Source of the DNA: Cardiocondyla obscurior
Lineage: Eukaryota; Arthropoda; Insecta; Hymenoptera; Formicidae
Direction of reading: 5' to 3'
NCBI RefSeq assembly: GCF_019399895.1
Contig: NC_091882.1
Span: 2,790,001 to 2,854,000 of the forward strand
Length of the DNA: 64,000 bases
The notes under the pieces were generated by a model. It was not told the DNA's origin, did not search any database, and saw nothing but the letters and a program-made list of their open reading frames with translations. Each line of letters begins with the position of its first letter. The stretch's first letter is position 1. Below, piece after piece: positions 27,855-40,487 of the stretch. The position numbers and the translations under genes were made by a program.

Positions 27855-30800
27855 GCCGACGTTTGCGGCATCGGGGGAAGCGTGCGGGTCGGCGACTATT
27901 AATACCCGTTAGTAAATTGGCGAGGTATCAGCGTGTGCTCGCATGTTATTTAACGAGGGAATTCGCGAGGTGACTCCCCATCATAAATTGCGGAATCGAT
28001 CGCCGAACTACGGGACTCCGCGCCGTCCCGGCAATACTAATTCGAGACGCGAACTCAACACTTCGCGACGGAATGTATATTTACTTAACCATGAGTTCAT
28101 ACGTACGTTCAACCAACCATTATCGCGCTTGATGCCGTCGCCGGGACCATTGTCTACGTTTGCATTCGCATCTGTAAACGCGACGTAACGTGACTTTAAC
28201 CGCCCTCGATCGAATTGCCCGTCGAAAGCCCGGCTTAAATACACGACGAAGCGACGCGGAGAATTCACGTGGTGGAGAGAGAAAAAAAATAAGAAGGCAA
28301 AATTTAGCATCGACCGTCCCTTCGCGAAAGTATTTGCCGTTTGATAGAAGCGCCTTTGGCTTCGCTGTCCGTCTCTCGTCGCGCGTTATCGCCGGTGTTA
28401 TCGGAGCTGATTGTAGAAGCCCTAGGTGCGACATAACGTCCGGAAAATTCGATCTGATAAGGGTCAAGTGTTGACGATGGTGTCCGCGATTACGTTGGCA
28501 CTTTGACATTTCATAGCGACGCGAGGTTTCATATAATCAGCGGCATTGATACGGCGGGACACCGCTGCGCGCTCAGCCCCGGCAGTTCGTGGAAAAAAAC
28601 TTAAAATTAAACCGATTAGTCCCGCGTTGATTCCTTCGCCGACGCGAGCCAAGCGTGTGCATTAATTAGCGGCAAACTGAACGGCATTACAATCGATTCG
28701 CCTACCGAAGTCTATTTATAATGGCAGTCAACAGGCGAGCGCGGGCACGCTATAGATGCAGGTGATTAAAATAGCCCCGCAGGTGTAACCTGAAATGAAC
28801 CGCTCAATCGGCAAAGTAACGATCCCGGGGACCCCTGACCTTTCGGCGGATTGTTGGCGAAGGAACGTTATCGTCGTCACGCGGGGGAATAGAATCGATT
28901 CTGGCCGCATCGAAGTCAAACGAATCGCATCGTACGATTTCCAACGTCGTCGCCAGCGATCGCCGGCGGTTATTGATTCTGCGCCGACGGGGGGAGGGGG
29001 GGGGAGAGAAAAAAATAAAAAACTTTATTACCCACGCTCGTTCGTGGGCTCGCCTGGACGATCGGCGCGTCGATTAAAGTTGCGTCATTACCGTCGTCAT
29101 TAACGCAATTAAGATCGCTCGGGATCGAACCCTCGTCCCGCGGATCGATCCCCCCCGACTGACGGCGTCGTTTCGTTATTACGCAAGATGATACAGTTGT
29201 TGAACTAGCACCGGCGTGTGTTTAACGCAATTTCACACGCACGCACACGCCGCGTATGCGCGCAATTGCGTAACGGCCGTTTCAAGGTTGGCACCAATTT
29301 GCGGCTTGACTCCGCTTCTGATTTCTCTCGGATCCTCTTCGTTCCCGCACTTCCACGGAGTTGTTACAATCTTGACTCGCATAAATTGCGAGTTTTACAA
29401 ACAAGTCATTGAATTGACGACGATTAAGAAATCTGGGCGCGTTGTGTGTGTATTTTGTTTTTTTTTTCTCTTGCTATGCCTCGATGACTAACGTCGCTAT
29501 TGATTTGGATTTTTTTTTCCCCTTCTTTTTTTTTGTAATTCGGGAAAAAATGTTTGTTCTTGTCAAGCTGTAATGCTAATAGCGGCATATTAATTGCGAT
29601 AAACACACCGATTGCAAGTTTGTAGTACGCGACACGTGTGTAGAAATAATGATAAACGCATGGAGTATTATATGTAATTACTCTGAATTGCTTCCTTTGG
29701 CGCAGAATTGCGAGGAAATTTTGTGCTCAATTTTTTAAACGTTTAACAAACAACAGCGCGCGTTACAGGGCTTGTTAAATTTCTCGAGGGGTAATTTCAA
29801 ACCCAGCTCGTACGTTAAATGCAAAAACAAACAATGTAAAAACCGAACTAATAGGAGTGAAATGGATAATTATTGATAATTGCATGCGAGACGAGGCAAA
29901 TCAGGAAATGAGATCTGGCTTTGCTCCCGTTTCGTGGTTATTAGAACGTTTCGCTTCTCGAATCAGATCGTAGAAATATGCCTGACGTAACGTGTGGCGT
30001 TAGAAAGAAAATTCGCCGCGACGTAAACACTCGAGTATCGAGAAAACCATACGATGTATTTAATCCCACGTATTGCAATCTCATACTTAAACGCATCACA
30101 ATCAAAGCGCGAAAGACAGATGATTATTTTTCGCGGAGGTCGGCTAATTTTTTTTTTTTTTTCTTACGCGAATGAGATACGTATTCGTTGAATGATTTCG
30201 TCCCACGATTCTCCGCGCAAGTCGAACGAGTCGATCCCACTTGGTCAGAAGATCAATGAAGACCCCTGCGTTTTCATTTCGTTCTCTGTCTTTGTCCCGA
30301 GTCCTTTCTCAGCTTAATCGACAGAGCGTGAGGCCCATTCAGCCAACCGCGTTACGGCCCGGTATAATTCGCGACATTCAACTCGCCGTAATCACGAAGA
30401 GGCGGCTCCGTTTTACCTTGACATTGTCAGTCGTTCGCCGTAATCGCGCTTTTTCACGGACTTCTTGCGTCTTTCGCGTAATTATCCGCCTACAGGTAAA
30501 TGACTTTGCGGTAACGGCCGTATTCTGCCTTGGTAACCTGCGCCTTGTACGACGAGAAATATTACGATAATAAATAGGCGAAGATACAAAAGATGTGGAG
30601 TGAAATACAAATTTCGAAGAATGGGAAAAAGTTAAAATTAACATTTAAATTGTTAGGTATATTAAATTATAATTGCATTTATTTAATTCTACGCGGTCGC
30701 GAGTCCTTTTTTTTTTATTTTTTATTATATTTAGTTTCAATTGTTATATTAATCTTTTCGTTCCACTGATTGTGAGTCAGAGCCTTTTCCCAGAAAATCA

Positions 30801-32021
30801 TCGACTTGTTCGTTGGATTAGACTTTGAATCACCCAACATCCGTTGTGTCTTTGTTCCCGAGCGAAAGCAGCGCGGAGTTAGTCCCTTCTTTGTATTCCG
30901 TTGGAGTTCAAAAACACTCGGTGCATGTTAGACGTTCAGGATTTCTGGGCTGAATATTTATTTAATCTCCGAAGAGAAAGAGAAACGGCTCTGATAAAAA
31001 CCAACTCTCTCTCGGCCGGACAGAATTAAATCGAAAGGTCATTGTCTTCCAGCGGCACGGTCTGTAAAAATACTGATCCGACTCTCGGCTATTTCTTTGA
31101 AGATCCCGACGGTTGTCTCTTGTAAAAAAAAAAAGAAAAAAAAAAGAAAAAAAATGCTGCGAAAAGTGTCTTTATTAACGTAATAATGTGTGATATTGCG
31201 CGATCTTTCGGTGCGAAGACCGGTAATTTATTACCGATCATCGTTGAATGCACAGCTTGTTTTTAATACCTTTATTGATATTTAGCATATCCCCAGGTAT
31301 TTTACATATTCATAAATTCATAAACGGTGATCGCCTTTTAAGATGTAAACGAGTTGTAAACAAAACTGCTTACGCATACTCGGGATCTTTTGCGTGACGT
31401 GGAAAATCCATCGAATTCTTGCACTCTGAAACGCGGAAAAAAAAGAGAGAAAAAAAAAAAATATAGGAATAATGCGCGAGATTGTTATCAACGTTTCACA
31501 GAACCGCGCTTGCACGAACACGCGAGCAGCCTCCTACTTCTATATCACCTGCTTAGAAATGTTTCTCACGTATGCACTTTGTCTTTCCTCGTTCGCGAGA
31601 ATCGCCCGCGATTCTTCCTACGTTTTAATTTACTCGCGCATGTAATTATTTTTCGCGCGAAACCTGTGACGCAGTTTTTTAATCAAAAAACAATTTTTTT
31701 TTCATCTAATTTGTTTTGCTTTTAAAATTTATTTATGAAGATCGAGTATTAAATTTTAATATCTTTAAATACAATTATAAATTCCTGTTTTTTTTTATTA
31801 TTATTTATTTATTTTTTTTTTTTTTAAGTAGTTGACACAGATGATTTTAATCTATCTTGTGTTCAGTCATGGCAAATACGCTCGCACATAAGCGCAATAG
31901 AGCTGATTATTTTTCAATGTCAGTGGTTTCCAGCGGCACGATTCGCAGATAAATAACACGCACGTCACACAATGCCGCGCGCGTGTAATACACACACGCC
32001 TAATACGGGGAAATGGTATTC

Positions 32022-32039
32022 CTGTCCTAATTAGGACAG
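32022..32039. repeat. Perfect 18-bp palindrome
   Basis: CTGTCCTAATTAGGACAG equals its own reverse complement. It centres on TAATTA, the common homeodomain core. It lies in Fem-1 intron 1. Confidence 0.8.
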
Positions 32040-35000
32040 CGATCGAGCGGATAATTTGAAAGTACACCGCGTGACGCCCTAATCGATAGATTTAATGGAT
32101 CGGCTGAACTTCGCGCCGCATCGGCGGGCTCATTTACATTGCAAGATGCCCGTTTGCAATTTGCAAAATCGTAATTTCAAAACATGTCGGAAGTAATAAT
32201 GACGAAGGTGAATTTTGTGTCGAGTAACAGTAATAATGTAGCGGTGCATATGTTCGCCTTGTAATCCCAATAGTCATCGGTACAAAGCGGCACGCCGTAC
32301 AGACGAAACTGTGCTTCTCACGTTAATGCCGCGCGGTTAACATTGCACGTTATTACTTGAAACACAACGCACGATAGTTGAAACAGGCAATAATTTATGA
32401 CTCGACGAATATCACGAACTTACGCCGTTTTAAAATGCAGCGACACGACTCCTCTTTTTTTTTTTTTTTCTTGAAGGAATTTTTATCTTGCAATTGAAAA
32501 TACTTCCTTGTGTGCTTCCTCATCTCACAGAACGTAAATAAAATTAATGGCATTTCCGTTTTCTTGTACGTACACGTGAAGGAAAATCCACACGTAATCC
32601 CAAATCGACTATTTTCTCACCGTGATGCGTGATTTTCTCACTTATTTTTAATCCGCCGCGTAAGTAGAACTAATTGGCGTAATTAAACGTAAAAAAAAAA
32701 AACCGGATAGTTTCAATTGCCACAAGGCTTCTGGACTTGATTAAGAAATGATGAGTAAGAGACGAATAAAACGGAGAATATAGTTAATTCACAATAACGC
32801 AATTAAAATGCAGATAAAAAGATAACGATACACTCAGTTAGCTATAAGTTATAATTTCCTCAAAATTAAAAGAAAAGAATAATAAAGGGTGGGAGAAAAA
32901 TATAAGTTCAATCCGTTCATTTTTACGACGCGTAACGTAAATTAAAATTATTGCCGATCATTGACATGTCGGATCGACTCTTACTTAACAGATCTTACAG
33001 TCGCGAACATCCTCTTTCGTCGTTGATAATGTCGCCGCTTATTGCCACTTTTGTCAAAGGTTCACGTAACGCTGGGTTAGAAAGTAAATGCGCCGTATAA
33101 CTTGACACAGTGTGGCCTCACGTGCGTTTGCCGTCAATTTTGCGCATCTCGTTTCGTTTCTACTATCAATCTCCATATTTGTTTTTTATTTTTTTTTTTT
33201 TTTTAATATTTGCATATGCGAAATGAGGCGTATCTATTTCGCGATAGATCGTTTCGAAACGCGTCTTATTAAACATAGTCAATTTTTTCTACATAAGTAT
33301 TCTCGAGTATAACAATCGCAATTAATTATTTTTAATTTGTCATGATTATTACGGAATTAATCTTTTGTTAGTTACATTTTGCCGCAAATTTAATGCAAGT
33401 GTTTCTCGGTCTTTGTCAGTTTTACTGCGTATCGCTCGACCCCGACAAAGGAATCCGGCAGATGTGTACACCAAAATCACGCGAGGTCGCCTGACCGCCC
33501 GACCTTGTTTGCGTATCTCACTCCTACACAGGTTAACGCGCTGTTAAACAAGTTATACGCATCTCGAATATTTTGGCAAATGTTCTATCGAGTATCAATT
33601 CATATTGTTCGCGACTATTTTACGGGTCGCGACGCCGAGGTTGACACATCGTGAGCAATTGATTCTTCCGCGTTTCTCGAGGCAGGCGAGATTTAACATT
33701 AATATTACGGGTGCGTACCAGCGTAACCTGTTGGACTGCTCCGAGGCGTATTATGCAACGAAAGAGTAAATTATTCAACAAGAATATTATTCAGCATTAT
33801 TAAAATTTTTTTGCGTACGACACGATAGCACCGGTGTCAATGACATTGAGAAGACGCTCGTTTCAATGGAACTTTTTATCTTTTCTTCGCGCTTCGAGCG
33901 TTTAATCTCTCAATCCGCGATATTTTTATTTCGCCCGCAGGGATAACGCAAGGTCTGCCGACCTCGCGAGTATTTTTCAAACTTTATCGGCAGAAAGAAA
34001 AAAAAAAAAGGGAAATAATAAATTGTGTTTGTGGTGCATGAGGTGTTCCGCAAAGGTCGTGGTTCTCCCAAGATTACGCGATTTTCTCCTCCCCGTAATA
34101 GCTTAGCGCAACGCCACGTAATCGGTCGAGCAACATTATTCGACTTTCCTCCGATACGGCGTCCTGTTACGTAATCTCGCTCCGGCAGCAAGAACTGATC
34201 AGGAAGAACAATTAGAAAGCTGCATATGCAGGCGTTAGGTCGTCTGGAGTTCTTGTACGAGTTCGGTCGATTTTACCTGCTCGTTTACTCGAGGCAAACC
34301 GGCAGTGATGGCTTACGAAGCTGATATTATTTTCCAGCACGCCAAACAATTTTTTTTTTTCATTATTTTATTACGCCTGATAATATTTATAAATTCCTGA
34401 AGAATAATTAGAATTAAATGCGGCACACTTTGGGTGGGCGCGACTTGCGGTATTTTTCTTTTCATTTTTTATTTTTTTTTTTTATTTTTACAAAGTTTTT
34501 CCTTGCGAACGCGAGGTATCGAGCTCGCCTGGCACGACGACTTTCACGAGCTCAATACATCCCTGGCACAAACATCCACCTTCACATTACGCACCTAGCA
34601 GCCGAGCTTCTTTTACCCCCTACTCTTTTTCACGGAGCCGAGCTAGATCCTTACCCACGTCAAAGAAATCACCTCAGTGATAATTCGGATCCACGCCGGA
34701 ACTGTTCGCAGTTCCTGCACTTTGTCTCGAGCCAGATATACGATTTCGTTTCTCCTCGGTAATTAATTCGCTTGATTCCTATCGGTTCCTCGCAAATGAC
34801 TCGCGAATCAAATTATCGTAATTCAATTCGCGTTATCTCTCGAGGTGATTTTGTTCCGGGTTTAATCTGATTCTGGAAAGAATAGTTCGACCGACGGACG
34901 TTTCAATTCTGGTTTTTTTTTTTTTTTCCTTTTTTTCAGTGCAAACGACATTTCGCGAAAATAAAAATTAATTATTTACTCGCCGATTTGATTGATTTCG

Positions 35001-37251
35001 AGTTAGATTCTTTATCGCCGGTTCTCGATAAATCGACAATAATTGCCAAACGTTGCGCGCGAGCAACGTTCGGATTTTAAACGCTCGTTAGCCCGGATCT
35101 GCAAATTATATTTTAATTTCCTTCATGCGCGATAGCGAGTTTTTATTTTATTCGCGACGTATTTGTAGTTGTTAAAGGCTCGAGTATATGACGCGAGATA
35201 TAGAAAAATAAAACGTAGCAGAAGACATTACCTCGTTTTACATCTTTTAATACATTTCAAGCCTGATCTTAATTAGCTAACGTCAATCGTCTCAGCATCA
35301 AATTGCAATGGAGCACAACGACCACTCGTTTACGCGGGTAAGTTTTGCGCTTAACAACTCGATCGCCGAAAGCGCGCGCGTACGAAACGGAATAAAAGAA
35401 GCCAGGAAATCCTATTTTAATAATCCTTAACGGAGATTCAAGGCGGAAGTTTGTAAAGTGCCGTCGGAATTTCAACGAAGTTCAGCTATCCGATTGGATA
35501 ACAAACGCTGTTGCTAGTGCTATGCTTTTGTGCATTCTTTCAGCGCGTCACTTTTTGTAATTGTCATGATAATAAAGTTCACGCGAGTTAATAGTTTTTC
35601 TAGGCGATAAAGCGAATACTTTCATTGTCATTTTACGTTATTGCAACGACTCATCAAAAAAAAAAAAAAAAAAACATGCACTCTTTGTCGGTTTAGTCTT
35701 CATATATATTTAATTATGTTGCGTAACATTTCTTCCGTTATGCTTTTACACCGCAGAGTGATTAATGAGATTTTCGATTAAAAATAGAATAAATTTTTAA
35801 TAAATATAAAAGCACGGCACGACTGACTTTCTTACCGGATTAATCACGTCTCGCATATTATTTTCAATAAATTAAATTTAATTCGCCTCGTCATTTTAAA
35901 GCGAGTCTCGCGCGACACCGTGAAACTGATCGGCCGGGAACTTCGCTCGTTCTAACGACCACTTTCTACAAAATCGACGTTCTGCAAGCGTGCATGCGAC
36001 TACGTAGCCGAAGGTGCACGCATCGTAGAAGGCGTGTGTCGTTGCATATCGGAGATTAAAAAAAAAAAGAAATATACCCGCGATACGGTATTCACGAAAT
36101 GCCCGAAGCGAAAGCAAAAGCCTGCAGCGAGCGGAGCATAAAATCGGTAATAAAACAATGAAAACGTAAAACGTGACGAGCGAATAATAAATGACCGCGA
36201 TAAAACGCAGAATGACAGGAAGTTAATAAAGCGTGTTTTAAAATAGGCGCATTAAAAAAACAAAAATTAAAAAATAAAAAATATAACTGAGCACGGAATA
36301 AGTCGACAGTATCGGAGGAGAACTTGAAACAGACGGAGTCTAGACGGATTATGTCACGTTGTAACGGAAATTGGCGATTCATCGGGCGATTATCTTAAAC
36401 GCCATATACGCGGCTAAGGAAAAAGAATGCCGTATTATGAAAGGCGTTGCTTCAACTTTTTCGCCGAGATTTCCTCGATAGCGAGTAATCGGGCGATATC
36501 GATCACTTTCTAAATCACGTCGCTATTACTTTTGTCGCGGTATAAATCCACCGTGGATATTCGCGATTAAGTTGCGTTGCGCCTCGCGTTCCCGGATGCG
36601 ATCACGGCGGCGATCGCTCGCGTCACCCGCGGATTATCGCCGTAACTGCTCCGAATAGACGAGCATTATAATTGTCAGGCGGCCCGCCTGCAAACGCCCC
36701 GTTAATCACGATCGTCGCTACGGCCAGGCATTTTCCTCGTCGTTCCGAAAATACCAGCGGAATTAGAAATATCGTAATTATCGCGCCGGCGGCAAAGTCG
36801 GTCGAGGTCGGGTGTGATAAAAATTTTTCCGCCGTTTCCTATCTAATTACATGGTTCGGAGGGAATTTGAATCGAGCAGCGCCGCGGCCTCCGATCGGCC
36901 TGTCGACTTTATTCTAGCTCGCGTTTGAAAAACATGTCGCGGCCCTCGGCAACGTGACGTGCACTTTACCGCGATTAACGAACTTTCTAAATAGATCACG
37001 TTTTTGCCACGAGTTTTATACGTTATTAACTTAATTGGGGCACAATAACGTTTCGCCTTAATAACTCTGAATTACGTAACGGGTAAAAAGGACTGGTATA
37101 TTATTTAACATCAAGCTATTAAATATTTCCTGCCGGTAAGCGTTCACCCTGCGCATAATTCCTTACGCGCGCTTGATGTAATTATTAATCGAGTCAAGTG
37201 AGAGGTGTAATAATAATGCAGGCACGTGACTATCATTTCACTAACCGATCG

Positions 37252-37265
37252 TAATCCGCGGATTA
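37252..37265. promoter_or_regulatory. Inverted pair of K50 homeodomain sites (TAATCC)
   Basis: TAATCCGCGGATTA is a perfect palindrome made of TAATCC and its inverted copy GGATTA separated by two bases. TAATCC is the preferred core of K50 homeodomain proteins (orthodenticle, goosecoid, Pitx, bicoid types). Its position deep in a long first intron would suit an enhancer; function is not shown by the sequence. Confidence 0.35.
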
Positions 37266-40200
37266 TTATCGCGGATAAATGGCCACGTGGCTGTATCGTC
37301 ATCGACCGATTCCGTTCGTTCGCGCACTATTGTTAAATTATCCCTCTCGTGAACCTCCGAACAATAGAGAATAGGCCGGTAAGCCGCCGCCGATATCGCT
37401 TAACGTTAAAATCCCTGGTAAAGGCCCGAAGGCTCGCGACGCGAAGTCGTTACCTTCGCGTATCGGTCAATCCGAAGAAAAATATTACGAGACAACGTAA
37501 CGCGAGCGACTATTTACGACGCGTGCTACTTTTCGCAATGCGGCGTAAGCAAACTAATAAAGCCCCTCTTCGGCGCGTGGTGCCGAGCGTAAAATTTAAG
37601 TGGGACGTGTCGTCCCGCGGGTCGCGGCAACACAATACTCGGCCATCAAGGCGAAACCCCACGAGCCCACGGTACTTATCCACGCTCTCGCAGCCGCCGT
37701 TAATTGTTTTTAGCGCTCGAATTTATGGCTCGGCTGTAAACGGCGGGCTGACGTATCGCCGATCTTGACGAACAGTAGCCGCTATCTCCTCGCAATTTTT
37801 TTCCCTCTTCGCTTTATGCATACGAGCTCGTGCAGAGAAAGCTTCAAAAGCAGTTAAATGCTCACTTGAAACGTGAAGAAGAAAAAGATGGGGGGAGGGA
37901 GGAAAATAAAAAGAAAAAGAAAAATTCCAGATGCATTTACTGACCCATTGAAAGGCGGCCGAAGGAGAGCGCCGCTACGGTAACCCATTTCCCGGGAAAA
38001 AACAAACACCGGAAATAAAATGACAATATTGTCAATACGTGGGAGAGGTAATTCGCTATTCGGGTCTCGATATCCGTAAGGCGCCAACCGGGGGCGGATG
38101 TTTCATTCTTATCGCGTGTCGCAAACCGGCGTGAAACACTTAGGTTGCGAAAATATTATCGCTGACCATTGAGAAAACTTGATGGCGTGATTTTAACGCG
38201 ATACGCGATCGCTCGCGCTTCTCCGAGCGAAATAATTCAGCCCTCGCATTGTTCGAGGCGCTATTTTATTTATTGTTATTAAATCTTGTAACTGTGCCGC
38301 GTGTCTTTCGAGAGGGAGACGCGGAGGTGACGAAGATCCTCAGGTATTCCGTGGTCCCATGTATATGCAGACGAAGGTTTCATCTCGTCTTTTGTGATAC
38401 CGTTTCGGCATCGATTGACCTCGTTACCTACATTTTACCGAAGAGCCGAATGAGACTGTAACAATGGTGGAGGAGAGGAGGAGGAGAGAGCGGGAGGAGG
38501 ACGAACGGGCTCACGAAAAAGTAAATCGGTCACACAAATAACGGCACCGACTTTCCGTAGGTGTAATCCGAAGTGAAAGAACGAGGACCGTAAAAATAGC
38601 TGGAGGTTAATCTCGATTAAAGACCGGGCTCTTTCGGTCTTCGCCAGCGGGATAAGAATCTCAATCGGGAGCTTTTAAAGCTTTAATTATTTTTTTCTCT
38701 TGTTTTTTTATTTATTTTTTATTTTATTTTTTTTTTTAATACGAAAAATTAATTTATAAGTAAAAAGTATTATGTAAATATAATTTAATATTTCAAAAAA
38801 AAAATACCGCGTATCCCGTGAAGAGAATTATTATTAGGGAGATAAGAAACATTTCTTGAAATGTATTTTTTTTTTTTGACTGTATCTTTTTAAATTCTAC
38901 AAGACCAAAACCTGTTTCTTTAATCGGGCTTTCGTGGACCGATCGAGGGGACCGTGATTTTGTTTAACTTTTCTTTTTGTTTTTATTTCGTAAGAACAAC
39001 GTAGGGCTTTCACGAAAAGCACGCTCTCTCTCGGAAGGTGAGGAGCGTTAAGGAGAGAGCATGCAAGGCGGATGAGAGTGAAGGAACACAAAGATGAAAA
39101 GTATCGGCTCTGTCCCTCTTTCTCTCGGTGGCGGCCCATCGTAAACAGCAGTTTGCTTGTCACGATGAACCCCAATGTCTCTGATTATTCGTTTAACGGG
39201 ACTCGCACGTCCGGGGAATGATTTCTCCGGAAGGTAGTGGGTTAAAGATTCGGTTCAGTCGCGTTCAGTCTTCTTCGATCTACGCGAGGAGCGAGCGCGT
39301 ACGGACTGCTCCGATTCCGCGACCGCGAGGAGACACCCGGAGGTCTCCCCATTATCTTGACAAGAATAATTCCGACGTGTGTGTGCTCCTTCCTCCCTCC
39401 CTCCCTCCTCCCCTCTCCCCGAAGTGCTTTGTCGAACTTTTTTCGAGTCACGACTTTTTGCGAAACCGCGAAAGAATTACAGGCCAAATCAATTGACACC
39501 GTGATTTAATTCGGCGCGACTCAGTTGGACTTTGTTCTCGGACACGACGTTAGTCGCGGCGACACGCTAGCTCACCGCTTGATTGTCAGGCGTAAGAAAT
39601 CGCGTGCGTTTCGTCAACATTGCTATAATATTTAACACCCTGGTGATACTTGAAGTACCCACGCGCAAAGAAACTCATCTTCGCGTGTGGCTGCGAAGGA
39701 CGGGTTGCGAGAGGACTTTTGTCATTCTCGCGTCGCACACGTTTTTCACCGATTTACAAGAGGCCTCTTTGCGAAGTGACGCAAGGATCCGGTCCCGTTC
39801 AAACGAAACGTGCACCACGGCCACGTGGTGTTTAAATTGACAGTGAACGTCGGCGCGAGTAACTCACGCGGATGTTATCTGTAGACGACGTTTGGACAGT
39901 CGACGAGACTAGTCTCCTCGGTGCCTGATTCGAAGCGGAATCCTCTCTTCGAAGTGAATAAAAATCGTGCTTGGTTTATTCCAAAATCCAAATAAAAAGA
40001 ATAAATAAAATAAAATAAAAGAAGCAAATAAAAGTCCAAAGATTGACGCGAGGATTAAATAAAATTTACGAAAGCGGCAAAATTGTGTATGTGTGTGAAA
40101 AAAAACTCGAACGGAAATCGTCGGCGACTCTGAAGAGAGAACCAAACTTACAACGGGATGAAACAGGCCGGGGAAAAGAATTTTTTTAAAGCTTAAATAT

Positions 40201-40487
40201 TGATTGCTTAGAGAACCCCCGACCTTCGACGGGTGTGCCGGTAATTCGCTTAGGCCTTAGGCCAAGCGGCTTTGAAATATCTCTGTAAACATTGCACGAC
40301 ACGTATCGTGCCGGTCACGCACGTGCTAGCTCAACGCCTCCAACACGGGTTCCGTACTGTCGAACGTAAGTCGACGCCCGAGAACTTCGGAATTGATACC
40401 GTATCCCGCGAGCGCCGACCGTAACAATTTTTCCACGACGAGCACCAGGCATGACTGCTTCTATTTTTTTTTCTCTCTCTTTAAAAG

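Larger units (their letters stand above)
23505..40487 (+). other. Fem-1 intron 1 (17 kb)
   Basis: The intron is bounded by a GTAAGT donor and a pyrimidine-rich acceptor ending TTAAAAG. It is CpG-rich in its first half and more AT-rich in patches, and I find no nested gene. Contents worth noting are a C-tract cluster just inside the donor (23571-23600), a hairpin at 27792-27854, a G-run at 28986-29005, an 18-bp palindrome at 32022-32039, a 14-bp palindrome of two TAATCC sites at 37252-37265, a GGA purine tract at 38465-38502, and a good donor at 40366 that could end an alternative short first exon. Long first introns commonly hold enhancers; that role here is inference. Confidence 0.85.

Noticed and set aside
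29100..29160. A GGGTTCGATCCC stretch on the minus strand resembling a tRNA T-arm
   Set aside because: No matching acceptor, D or anticodon arms could be laid out around it.
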